DNA from: Pieris napi
Lineage: Eukaryota; Arthropoda; Insecta; Lepidoptera; Pieridae
Assembly (NCBI RefSeq): GCF_905475465.1
Contig: NC_062242.1
Location: forward strand, 7,033,501-7,097,500
DNA length: 64,000 nucleotides
Reading direction: 5' to 3'
The position numbers were made by a program, and so were the translations under genes. The first letter of the stretch is position 1. Each line of letters begins with the position of its first letter. Shown piece by piece: positions 10,588-21,680 of this stretch. The notes under the pieces are model-generated. The model saw only the letters and a list, made by a program, of their open reading frames with translations. It was not told where the DNA came from and searched no databases.

Positions 10588-12655
10588 GTAGACTTTTAAT
10601 TTTTTAAATAAAAATAATTAAGTAGTAGGTTACTAACTATTTAACATCGACTTCTTAAACATATATTATATATCCTTGTAGTGATTATTTTTGTGTACTT
10701 TAAATCAGCTATTATACTTAAATCAACTATTTAATTTAATTATTAAATCCATAAAAATAGAAACACATAGATTTGTGACACATAAATAAAATATACCGTT
10801 TTAACTTGTTTCGATATGGCCTAAAACAATTTAATAAATATAAAATAAATCAGCGATAATAATGGTCTAATTTTACGCGCATTAGTTATTTTTAATTCTA
10901 TTATCTTCTACCGTAACCTATTAAAAATAAACGGAAACTAGTATCATTTTAACTTTAAAAAAATTCCTTAAATAATAGAACAGACTCCCAAAATGCACTA
11001 AAAAGTATCAATAACAATGTTTATTATTTTTTTAGCCAAGTATATAATTTAATTTATTTATATACGGGGCATGAATATCTTAGATGTATATTAAGACACA
11101 AATATGTACTTGAAAACATTATTTACCTACCTATTTCATACTTGTCTCCTCATAATACGACTAAACTGGTTTCATTAAAACTTGGACTGCTCCCAAAGTA
11201 TATCCCAAACATGATTTCAATCACGGATCACTTCGATATGTGGTATCTAGATAATATATATATGTATGTATCTTTTAAATTCCGAGAAAATTGTTAACAA
11301 AAATACGGTCTACTTCTTACGAACATGTGCCAATTCCATCAATATCGGATACATTCAAGTCAAATTTTTATGTCGCTTACAAAAGTAAAGTACTGATCAA
11401 CGTATGTAAATGTAATTAAATATTTGAATTTGGAATACGTAATGGATTAAACTGTTTCGGTTTCCGATTTGGGATCATCCGGAAATGAATATTAATGATT
11501 ATGACGTGTTGATAGTTGATTGGTCGTGTTAGGTTATTTTGATAGGATTCGTTTGATTCTATTTATATATATTTCTTGTCAACATATTTATCACGTTGAA
11601 ATGTAAAAATGGATTATTACATATTCTCACATAAATAAATTCACTTCATAATTTGTTCAACCAACAAGTAATTTAAGAAACAATCCCTGTTTTTTTACTA
11701 CGCAGTTTAATCCATGTTTGCGGTTTTCGCTTAAATACAAATAAAGCAAAAATTATTGCAAATTTACATACTAACGTTTTAAAAATCGACGAGATACTAT
11801 ACCTTTAAGATTTCAATTCGTTTACTTACTCTTTTCAATGAGGTTATAAGATTATAATAGGCCATCATCCCCTAAGGTATTATTATTTCAGTGACTTGTA
11901 TTATTTTTTGTGTATTCTTTGTAAAATAAAAACAAGAAAATTTCTGATGAGCTTTGATATGAGCACTAGCGTTTAAACTAGGCCTAGCCTGTATCTTAAA
12001 CGCTAGTTTCTTCCAGTGTCATTAAGAAATTGGTTAATTGGTTTGTCATTAGGTGTTTATTCATTTTTATTTTTTAAATGAAGGTAGAATCTATTTAAGT
12101 GATTGCAATTGGTTAGACCGTAGTAAGTCCATTAACCCCAGCTTTAAGGTTTTAGACATCGTTAAATATTAATATTTATTTACTTTAAGAAACGGTGTTT
12201 GGGTCAAATCCGTCAGAGACCTATGGTACCAAGGTTCCATCAAACAATTATTGCTTCGGCCGCTTTGACTTCTACCGGGTACTGCTTAGACTGGTTCCAA
12301 TGCATCCCTCAGTGGAATATGGAAGGTATTTAACTATAGTTAGTCTGGATACGTTCGCGTGTCTCAAATCAATCTCTCCTTACATGGTAAGTGGTTTAAG
12401 CGACGTGCAATTTGGCACTTGAGTATTTAGATCAAAGGCGAATCTAGTGCCCTTGAGGAATCTTAGACTAGGTAATATGGCTAGACGTATAACTATTAGG
12501 TTAAATGTATATAGTTAAAAAAATCGGTTGTCCGTAAAGTCGGTTTACTGACGATAGTTGAACGTGAAAACGTCATAAGAAAATACTGATGGAATGGTTG
12601 CATTTTTCAAAAGAAAATTTTAATTTTATACTTGACGAAAACATGTAAATGTATT
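10588..12655. other. AT-rich stretch with a hairpin at 11965-12007
   Basis: No exon or repeat match is seen. At 11965-11976 and 11996-12007 a perfect 12-bp inverted repeat, ACTAGCGTTTAA/TTAAACGCTAGT, encloses a 19-base loop that itself contains the palindrome CTAGGCCTAG. The open frame at 12195-12422 lacks an ATG start and any recognisable motif. Confidence 0.45.
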
Positions 12656-12880
12656 ATTGTATAGCAGCTGTCCTCGCGGACGCATCGTTCACTCAAGTAG
12701 GACAGAGACAGATGTCGAACGCTGCCGAACGCGGAGGCCGATTGTACCTCTTTGTCGCTCGTTCCGCGCTCTCACTTGCACTTCAAGCCTTAAATGGTCT
12801 CAGAGCGAGGTAACGCCGCATGCGTCTTGTTTTTTCGTGCGTGCAGCCGGCTTCATCGAATTATAAGACGTTGTCACGTC
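12656..12880 (+). promoter_or_regulatory. CpG-rich patch, possible promoter or first exon
   Basis: Bases 12660-12850 carry many CpG dinucleotides (CTCGCGGACGCATCG, CGAACGCTGCCGAACGCGG, GCTCGTTCCGCGCTC) in an otherwise AT-rich setting. A donor-like GCGAG|GTAACG lies at 12809-12819. No TATA box or clear coding frame is attached. It may be a host promoter with a non-coding first exon, or the promoter of a transposable element. Confidence 0.25.
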
Positions 12881-13652
12881 AAAAAAATAAAAAACATGTC
12901 AATCATTCCAATGGGAAAGTTAGCTATTAATCTAGTCTGGAATTCTGAAAGTCAGAATTATGCCTACGGTAGCTTAATTATAAAAATTTAAATAAAAAAT
13001 ATATTCTAAAATATACATAACACTGGTGAGATGATTTTGTATGAGAATGTTACTACTATAAGGTTCGATCGATTATAATATAGAAAGTTACACGATGCAC
13101 GTATAGAACTAGACTTATATGCTGAAATCAAAGGCATTCTATAACTTTTCCCCCATTGTGTGTATTAAAGTACTGACCTAAATAAACGCGACAGGTTTAT
13201 TTAAAGTACTTCTACAGGATGTTGTCTAAACTCTAAATGGTCACTATGCAAGCCAAAATTACCCAAAACTCCAAACTAGTTCATGTTTAATCCAAAATAT
13301 TAAATTAATTAAAATTTAATTTTTGCATAAACCAAAATATATTTCTTGATATGTCCTCTATGTAGGCGTAAGTAATAATATACCTATTTAATACGGAGGA
13401 AATAAAGCTTTGAACACGAGTTTGCGATACTGAAGAAAATTAAAAAAGTTTTAATTATATTGTTTTCAACTTATTGGTTACCTTGATAGCCTTTATGAGT
13501 TTGGCTTTTGTTGACTTATAAAGATTTTTCCAGCACACATTTATATTATAAATACTTTATGTATCGTAAATATGACCGTAAAATAGGTTGCGTCTGTTTA
13601 AAAAAAATATGAAATCATCACGGTGTATTCTAAAGAGTAAGTAACATCATTA
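12881..13652. other. AT-rich stretch, nothing recognised
   Basis: No open frame with coding character, no splice pair and no repeat match were seen in this interval. Confidence 0.5.
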
Positions 13653-13903
13653 GCAGTGTTGGCCTAGTAGTTTCAGGGACTCTCATTACTGCGATCGTAG
13701 GTTCAAACACCGGCTGTGCACCAATGGACATTCGTACTTTGTGCGTATTTCACACTGGCTCGAACGGTGAAGGAAAACATCGTGATGAAACCGGCATGCC
13801 TTAGTTGAAGCATCAAGATCACATACGTATTAGAAAAAACAAATGATCACGAAATAGATTTAAAATCTGAGGCCCTATACCTTAAAAGGTTGAAGTGCTA
13901 CTG
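13653..13903 (+). mobile_element. tRNA-derived SINE, near full length
   Basis: It starts GCAGTGTTGGCCTAGTAGTT (A-box region), has CGTAGGTTCAAACACCGGC (B box), then the body CGAACGGTGAAGGAAAACAT, CGTGATGAAACCGGCATGCC, and the tail region ATCTGAGGCCCTATACCTT, ending near AAGTGCTACTG. The order of motifs matches copies at 25908-26197 and, in reverse, 39519-39807 and 48258-48507. Pol III transcription from the internal A and B boxes is expected for an active SINE; this copy is diverged. Confidence 0.8.
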
Positions 13904-14473
13904 TTTTTTTCATTTAAAAGGTATATTTGAATGAATGCAATATGGATAAGTTATCAGACAAAACAACGTGATTGGTATAAATTACGTAAAAGAAATTCTT
14001 TATAATGTAAGCTCACAAATCGTGCCCTCCGGGTCATTTAGCATATCAGAAAATAATTTACCATAAATCGAGTTAAACACATGATCTTCTGCAATTTTTA
14101 AAAGGTCCCTTGAATTATGGAAAGCACCTGTCAAATTACCGCGCAAGTTAATAATGCGTTGGAGAATTTATGAGGTTCTTATATTATAAGAGACCTCTTG
14201 ATGTGCTTAATAATTTCTCTTTGAACTTATACGCGATTAAATTGACGTATAGCTGAATCACATGACTGCCAGTGTACAATTTGACTGCGATTGTCTGTTC
14301 TTTAATTATAGCTACAAAGCGCATGGGATGCCCCCATTGAATGTCTTTTTTAACTCTAAAAGTAGGTATACATATTAATCAATTTTTAGATTTTTTATGT
14401 TATTACTCAGAACACCTGATACGATTTAGATTTCTAGTCTATGACGTTTCAATGTTCTTATTATAATCAGTAA

Positions 14474-14842
14474 AGCTTAGGTTTCATAGAAAAGCGGTGC
14501 CGTTATCTAACGGCCGTGATGTAACGTTGGGTGACGTCACCCATACGTTGTCTATAAATAACATCGGAGTAGGTTTTCTAGAGAACGTTGAGTGTCACCG
14601 TAACGTCAAATAGCGGTGCTGTCATTTGCATGACGGCCGTCATAGCGGTGATAAACATTAGTTTAACGTTTTTCGCGTGTAGCGGTGCCCATATTTAATA
14701 AATACAATGAGTGGAAACGTTACTTGGACGAGGGAAAATTATTGTTTTTTTCCATTATGTTAAAAAGTAAAGACAGCCATTATTAACAAGCGTAAAATGA
14801 CGACCGTTAGTTAACGGCACCGCTTCTCTAGGTAACCTAAGC
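14474..14842. mobile_element. MITE with about 45-bp terminal inverted repeats and repeated AGCGGTG
   Basis: The left end reads AGCTTAGGTTTCATAGAAAA then GCGGTGCCGTTATCTAACGG; the right end is its inverse with few mismatches. TAA flanks both sides (14471-14473 and 14843-14845), a candidate 3-bp target duplication such as PIF/Harbinger elements make. AGCGGTG occurs at 14493, 14612, 14644 and 14681 and inverted at 14818-14824. A 14-bp palindrome with a TGACGTCA core lies at 14529-14542. No protein is encoded. Superfamily assignment rests only on the putative TAA duplication. Confidence 0.75.
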
Positions 14843-15479
14843 TAAGGATCCGGGCAGGATCTAGGGGAAATCGAGTGTTCTTTGATTTATGTAGGCTCTA
14901 TGAATGAATACATCTGAAAGTATATTTTAATGTGCTTGATTTTGGATAGCATAAATTGCCGGAATGCTGAAAAACCTTAGACCTCATCTTTGACTTAATG
15001 TCCTATTACCAGCAGGGCCGAGGGCGTCCATCAAGTTCGGTCATGATCTTCGCATTTTACGCGTACGTAGTTGTAAAAATCTTTTAATACATATTGAATT
15101 TGTTCAAAGCTATAAAAGGAAATTTACGCTGTCATAATTTTAATCAAGCAAATAGACCCGGGCAAGGACTACTTACATAGTATGTATTAACATTGACGGA
15201 CCTAGACGAATTGATTCAAAATCAGTTCACGTACCAGTACATTAGCTAACACAGTCAGCATTAATTAGGGCACTGACTTGTGATCTAGGTGTGAACCTGC
15301 TATGTCTGATTAAGTATAATTAACACTAATTACAGACTATCGATTTGAGATTGAATCGAAATTCTTAACGTATAGAGTATGATTTTTACCTATAAGATCT
15401 AGGTATCACACAAACGCAAAAACGATGCGATACTCTTGCTAGATTTAATAGTATAAATAATAATATCTAATCTAAATTA
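14843..15479. other. Unassigned AT-rich stretch
   Basis: No gene, splice pair or repeat partner seen between the MITE and the coding remnant at 15480. Confidence 0.5.
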
Positions 15480-15655
15480 AAAGCTACCGTCACGACCTGG
15501 ATGTTGGCGTCCACACGCCACTTCCACAAGGTCAAACACCATCCCAACCCGTTGGTGCGTAACAACGTCAACTATTATCCCTTCCTGACAAAAAGGGCCC
15601 GTCGGAGGCCCCGACATGTCTTGACGGATCCAGATCTTCGAATAAAAAAAAAACA
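15480..15655 (+). pseudogene. Retroelement-like coding remnant
   Basis: The + strand is open in one frame across this block and includes PLVRNNVNYYPFLTKRARRR followed by PRHVLTDPDLR. Composition and GC content differ sharply from the surroundings, and the block ends in a run of A. I associate the RRPRHVL.DP ending with a non-LTR retrotransposon protein common in Lepidoptera, but from memory only and without a domain to prove it. A short processed host fragment is the alternative. Confidence 0.35.
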
Positions 15656-15889
15656 TAAGTAATAAAACGTTGAAGTATTAATTGTTACTTAAAAACTCAA
15701 ATGATTTCCTACAATTTGAAAAATATAAATTCAGTTACCAACAAATTAAAAGCTTTTTTAATAAATGTATTTAATAACGTAACACGATTCACCAGTTCCC
15801 ACGCATGTAAACACATCTTAAATTAATAACAAAATTAGATCAAACAAAATTCTCATCAAGCCGATGGGTTTGGAGAGACGAATATTCGA

Positions 15890-15985
15890 GTCGTGTCTGA
15901 GATTAGTAGGCAAGTTTTATTGGCACCGACGGAGTTTCGAACCTACTTACCAACTTTGAGCTCAATCCCGCGCTGACATACAAAT
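15890..15985 (-). mobile_element. tRNA-like SINE fragment
   Basis: On the minus strand GTCAGCGCGGGATTGAGCTC is followed at a suitable distance by GTAGGTTCGAAACTCCGTCG, which fit a degenerate A box and a good B box. It differs from the main SINE family in this window. It is too diverged to be a functional tRNA: no acceptor pairing is evident. Confidence 0.35.
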
Positions 15986-16225
15986 GTACGGCATTTTATT
16001 GATTCAAGATTTTAGTTTAACTCGGCTGCTATTTTTATTTATTGCGTTTCTCTTTTCGGAATTGCAAATCCTGAAAATGATTGTTCTTGATAGATTGATT
16101 ATAGTCATACCACATCCGAACATCACATGAATACGTTATTTTCGAACGGATAAGACATATCAGCCTTTAAAAAAGGACTATTACATCCTTGTCAGATGAG
16201 CAACTACCAAGTCTCCTTTACTTGC

Positions 16226-16408
16226 AGCCCTGCGATTCTGTACCTCACTTTTCGAACTCACTCTACACTAATAAACAATAAACTACAACCCCCCACCTTT
16301 TCAGAATGCCAAATCATAAAACGACTGCTTCACGACTGATTAGAGAGCGACCGCCGATGCGAAAACCGCTGTGTGAGTTCGAAAAGTGAGTTACAGAATC
16401 GCAAGGCA
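16226..16408. mobile_element. MITE family 1, copy 2
   Basis: The left end CAGCCCTGCGATTCTGTACC and right end GAATCGCAAGGCAG are inverted repeats that extend through TCACTTTTCGAA. Inside are ACAATAAACTACAA, CAGAATGCCAAATCATAAAA and GACCGCCG, shared with the other copies. CAG stands on both sides of the CCNTGCG core (16225-16227 and about 16406-16408), which could be a 3-bp target duplication. No coding capacity. Confidence 0.75.
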
Positions 16409-18034
16409 GGTGCATTTGTCTTTACGACTTAGTTAGCACTGTTCAACTACCAGTAACTACTAGATATATATGTGGTCATTTGAGCATCATGTTCAAAATC
16501 TCATGGCATACCGATAAGAACATGTTATTAGTACAAAGTCACCTTCATGGCAACACAACATTACCTCACGATTGGGCAAAGAAAAAAGCAGATGGTGTTA
16601 CCCATACGTACATCATCAGCACACCCTTTTACACCATCACACAACCCAGCCGAAATAGTTATTACTTAGTTTAACCTTTAATCTTTATACTCTCACATCA
16701 GAGTTAGATCAATAATTGATAGGGTGTCACCGACCCAAGATGATTTTGCTAAGAGCTAATCTCGTAAACAAGTCGAGCTAAAATACGTGCAGAACTGTAA
16801 TGTCTGCTCAGTAATTTAGCTGAGAAACTCTGCAGTCGTGGCTCATGTAAGCATTAATATTGCACAACTCAAAGCGAACGTTTCACGCTTTATTTAGTAT
16901 TTATTGAGAAATCTTTCTAGTTTGTGAATTTGTTATTAGTTTCAGGGTTGATTAATTGCTTATTCTCCTGATTTTGGCCAAGGTTGAAGGAGATTTTGTT
17001 GCGTAACAGCTTACATAAGTTATAAATACAAATATAATAAAGATTGACCACAGATGGAATACACAATATTTACAAAAAGGTTTTAAATTAAGTGCAAAAG
17101 AAATAAAAAGTAATCCGTATTTAAGTTTTATTTGATACGTTTAAGTTTGCACATACAAAAATATTATTGGAAACTGTTGGATTATAACGCTACAAGCACA
17201 TAGGTCGGCGCATAAAAAGTACCATATCATGATTGATCACATGCGATTATAGGGAAAGTTTCAAGCAACAAGCTCTTGTGAAAGTACAGTAATTGTACGG
17301 GTAATAATTGATCTTCCTTTTCAAATGCCAATCTTATTGGACTTTTTCTTTTATTTTCCTGACCATACACTGATACTACTGCCACATATATAAAATTAAT
17401 TAAACTATGAAGTTAGAATTTGATTGGAATTCTTTATTATAAATCGTAATCGAAATGGATAAATTTAGAAAGCGTTTTAAATACATTTTAACATTTCCAG
17501 CAATTACTGATAAATAGTTTTACTATGTTCTAACATTAACCGTAAGCTTCACCACAATCCTGTACCCTATTTCTTACAAAATACATAGGTGTATCAAATA
17601 TGTTATGAAAAATTTCACATCCCTGAGGCCTTTGCAATCACAATACTACATTTTCATTATGAAAACTCGTGATTTTATACTCATTATATTCCGCGTCTGG
17701 TTTTAAATAGATGCGGTGTGATGCACACGAAATAATGAGGTTTTATATTATTTCCAATACCATTACTGTTTACGGTGTGTAGCTTGATGATTTCACTTTT
17801 GTTTTTATTGAAGTGGCCAGCGTGTCATTTGCTTTCAGGAGATTTTTACTCATAATAAAAAATATTTGTTTTCAATATACCTCTTTATTTCAAACATATA
17901 TCGATGGTTCGCAGTGCACTGGACGCGGTTAGGAGCTTTAAGGTTTGGAGTCTGGATATGACCACCAGTTTTAGGAAATAAACCTTTATCTTTATCGAAA
18001 GACAATATGCCGTAATTAATTTAATTGTGAAAGA
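16409..18034. other. AT-rich stretch, no gene seen
   Basis: About 1.6 kb with no coding-like block. A short motif near 17895-17960 is slightly GC-richer but has no repeat partner in the window. Confidence 0.5.
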
Positions 18035-18140
18035 TTAAAATGACAAATCATGTGTCAAACCTTTTTCTCTACAAGCTTTCTCTATGTCCAGTGTAAAGAA
18101 GTGGGCTACACGGAGCCTACGAGTTATGGTGCTGGAGACA
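18035..18140 (-). CDS. Candidate terminal exon, about 35 codons
   Basis: On the minus strand a very good acceptor (TTGTTATTTTGTTTCAG, AG at 18142-18141) opens into a frame that reads VSSTITRRLRVAHFFTLDIE, continues for 15 more residues and stops at the TAA at 18037-18035. ATTAAA occurs shortly after the stop as a weak polyadenylation candidate. The peptide is charged, without low complexity, and unlike the translations of surrounding AT-rich DNA. It matches no domain I recognise. No upstream exon with a fitting donor could be assigned, so this remains a candidate. Confidence 0.3.
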
Positions 18141-19231
18141 CTGAAACAAAATAACAAACCCTTAAACAGCAAAATTTGTCCCATAGATAATGTAAAAAAT
18201 TTGAAAGTATGTGTCTTCAAGTCAGAGCTTTACTACAAACATAAGCATAAATTTGTAGAATAGATTCATATGTAGGGTTATGGGGGTTCATTTGGTTATA
18301 TTGCATATTATATTATGCCATTTTAATCACTTCACTTCTCTACTACGACCACTTTAAAAACCTGTTAAAATCATATTGATTATTCTTTAACTCTGTTAGC
18401 TTTTTAAATACATCCTTATATATATACCTTAAACTTAATAATATTTAGCACATTTCACAAATGCTTTATTTCGATAAAGATACACGAGTTGTTATCGCTG
18501 ATTTATTATAAGTTTGTCGAACTATTTTCAAGTAATCGATTACAAGCCAACTAATCTCGTAAACGGTAACTTGTATACTGTACCTACGAGAAATATTAGA
18601 CTAATATATAGACAATTTCACTCAATTATTAAAAGTAATATATATGCCTATAATCACTACACCAACAGAATTATTTTCATAAACCTTGTTAGGGTGTAAA
18701 TTAAAAACTCGTCTCGTTTATTAGGAGTAAAAGTAATAAAACATCGCTAAAACCGTAAGTAAACTTGTTCGTATTGCTAAGCCTTCTCATTAAAGTCGGG
18801 CAAGAAATTTGCAATTAAATGCATTGCGCTAGTCCCTGACAGTACGGATTTTTCCAAACTAAGCTAATCTATCTCTATAATATCGATAATATCTATACAT
18901 TTGTTTCAAAGCAATTAAAATGTTTTAAATTGTATCAGCGTTAATGTAGATCGCTATCAAGTAGTCTAGTGGAACTAGACATTACGATATCTGCTTATAA
19001 TACAACAAATAGATTCGAATCGACAAATAAAATCCAAGAGAAATGATACTTGTTAAATAAAAATAAGTTAACTATAGTAAAGATCCTTTTAAGCGAGGAA
19101 TTCAGGATCAGGCAGAGGCTTTATTTAATTAGCTATAATAAAAAATATCTTTCAAATGCTAGTAAACGCTAGAAAGTTTTGAAGTCCAAGAATAGTAATA
19201 GTAATAATATACCAAACTACTTATACATATA
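18141..19231. other. AT-rich stretch, no gene seen
   Basis: If the exon at 18035-18140 is real, part of this interval would be its upstream intron. Nothing else is recognisable. Confidence 0.45.
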
Positions 19232-19467
19232 TCTAATATATAAAATTCTCGTGTCGCGGTGTTTGTAGTTAAACTCCTCCGAAACGGCTTGACCGATTCT
19301 CATGAAATTTTGTGTGCATATTCAGTAAGTCTGAGAATCGGACTAATTTTCACCCCTCTATGATCTACCTCTTTTTTAATATAGTAGATAGTTAATTTTA
19401 TTGAGCTAAAAAAAGGTTTCCTAGAACTAATATACATGGCAATACAACGTTTGTCGGGTCAGCTAAT
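19232..19467 (+). mobile_element. Non-autonomous Helitron-like element, copy 1
   Basis: It starts TCTAATATATAAAATTCTCG and ends GGTCAGCTAAT, which fits the TC...CTRRT ends of Helitrons. Between them are GTTAAACTCCTCCGAAACGG, TGACCGATTCTCATGAAATT and TTTGTGTGCATATTCAG, all found inverted at 38443-38750. The 3' hairpin is decayed here (GGCAA...TTGTC). No Rep/helicase is encoded. The repeat is widespread in insects in my experience; its Helitron assignment rests on the termini and the better hairpin in copy 2. Confidence 0.6.
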
Positions 19468-20496
19468 ACTAGCTATGAAATGCATTTGATTTTTTTATAC
19501 AAAGGAAAAAGACAATGTACTAATTCAATTCATAAACGTGCGAAAGGCCTAGATTATAACGCTCAACGTAAAATTTAATTAATTCCATAACTTAACGGTA
19601 ATATATTAAAGCGTAAAAAATTAATATAAAAACACGTAATAAAGCTAAATAGAGTTTCGGGAGGCTATCAGTCAAAATGATACCCAAGAGAACGGTTTTC
19701 CATCAATTTAATATTCCATTATGAGTTACCACTGCCCGCGGTACGAAATATTGAAACCACAATGGCGATTCACGAAAAAGTTAGAATTTCATAGACTTTA
19801 TTGGCGTAGTTTGGTATCGTTTAATACACGTTACTTTTATTAACATTCATTAGTCCTAAAACACATGCGTAAAATATGAGAACTATGTTATATAGTTATT
19901 TTTAGTTCACATAAACACTAACACAATGATATTAGAATTTAACAATGCTAAGAACTATTTTGGTCGTGTCATCTTCTGACTTCTGATATATATGTTAAAA
20001 TAAAACTTAAAAGATGATTCTGGCATTAGACAATGTCATTTTGTATTATTCAAGACGAGAACGTCATATGTCAGTCTTTATAAATAAATTAAATGTCTGA
20101 TAAAAGAAAAATTATAATATCAACATTTTATGCTTAGCAATTCGTGTTTACGCTCAATAACGCTGGTGAAAATATACGGATTTCCTGACTCTAGTTATAC
20201 CAGGACTGTATAAAACTTATGAAGCACAATCGCTAGGAAATACAATAAATCACGAAAGAGGTCGAATATGCCCCATTGGGACCAGAACTTTCTAAATGTT
20301 CTTGCCTTTTTTTGCCACATAATGTATTTTCTGTGTTTTTTGATTTTTTAGTATCTGAAATATCGTGAATAAAGTTATTTGGAACTTCTCGAGATTAGAG
20401 ATTCACACGCAAAATTATTCAAAGTCATAATAACATATAAAAAACATAGTAAGTATTGTCTTTGATTGACATAACCTTTACACATTTAAAGAACAA
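19468..20496. other. AT-rich stretch, nothing recognised
   Basis: No coding block, repeat partner or structured element was found. Confidence 0.5.
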
Positions 20497-20836
20497 CATT
20501 TTTAACCGGATTAAAGTTATGTATTATTATAAATTTACAATTATCTAACATAATTTTAAATTTATCCGACGTTTCGCGTGCTTTACAGCTTGCGTGGTCA
20601 CGGTGACTGAAGACAAAAGGTGTTGGATGTCAAAATTCAAAAAGTATCACAGCTGTAGAGAAAGTTGCATTATCTGTATTTATTACCCCAGAGTTGGTAT
20701 CGACTAAAAGATGGAGGGTTTTGGCAAAAATGGCTCACGGAGATTTTAATAAAAATCGTCGGTTAAATTTAAAACTGTGTAAAGTAATTGTAAATTTATA
20801 ATAAAACATAACTTCAAATCCGTTAAAAAAGTGTTT
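20497..20836. mobile_element. MITE with about 70-bp terminal inverted repeats
   Basis: The left arm (from about 20497) contains AAAGTTATGTATTATTATAA, ATTTACAATTATCTAACA and TTTTAAATTTATCCGACG; the right arm (to about 20836) holds the inverse with scattered mismatches. The centre includes GACGTTTCGCGTGCTTTACA and GCGTGGTCACGGTGACTGAA, a motif I know from many insect repeats. No coding capacity and no clear target duplication. Confidence 0.65.
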
Positions 20837-21585
20837 TTCTAAAGTAGCTGAGTTGCACCGATATCTTTAGATATAAATTACTAAAAGACGTGATTAAATG
20901 AGTTAATGAAAGTCATTGAGTGAGACTTAAAAAAATATTTATTTTTTCGTGTAATATGAAATTTAATTTTTAAATGATATTGTTGCCTTCACCTCCCATA
21001 GCTCACAATTAACACTATCCGGTGATTTCGAGTACCGACAGATGTTTTCGAGTTTTACCGTCGATAAATCTGCGAATTGCCCTCGGCGATGGGTTTTTTC
21101 GTACGATATTTCACAGCACGCGTTTCGTTTATGATGCATTTTGATTAATATGTCTGTGGTAATTGTGCTACTGAGTTTGTTGGTTTAAAAATATGTACTA
21201 AGAGAGCCATTTTATTCTCCCGAATATCACAACAGCCTCTATGGAATGAACAATGTCAATATTTCCCTGTCCTGAAAATTAATTTGATAATTTCTTCTTA
21301 TAAATCGAATATGGACATTCTAGTCGATTCAAGTCAAATACTAAATGATAAGGATTAACAATGAATGACTAGCTGTGCTATGCGTATTCACTCTCCTTAA
21401 TTCGGTGATGTTAAGCCTTCTTCGGTACATGGACTAGCTAACACACACATATTCTTTTAAATTCTATAGTAGATATTTAGTACGTTCAGATACTAAGCAC
21501 GTCCAACCAAATACTGTTAAGCTTGAGATGAATTCGGTAAGCTCTAGAAAGTACCACGGATTTAAATATGTAGTCACAGATTCGT

Positions 21586-21680
21586 AAAAGGCCGGCAACG
21601 CACACGCGAGCCTTCATTGAGAGCATTTAGAGTGTCCATGGGCGAAGGTATAACTTAACATTAGGCTCCTGTTCTTTAAA
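21586..21680 (+). mobile_element. Retroposon 3' tail fragment
   Basis: AAAGGCCGGCAACGCACACG, TTAGAGTGTCCATGGGCG and ATAACTTAACATTAGGCTCC match the fragment at 2555-2660, ending in an A-rich run. Confidence 0.55.
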
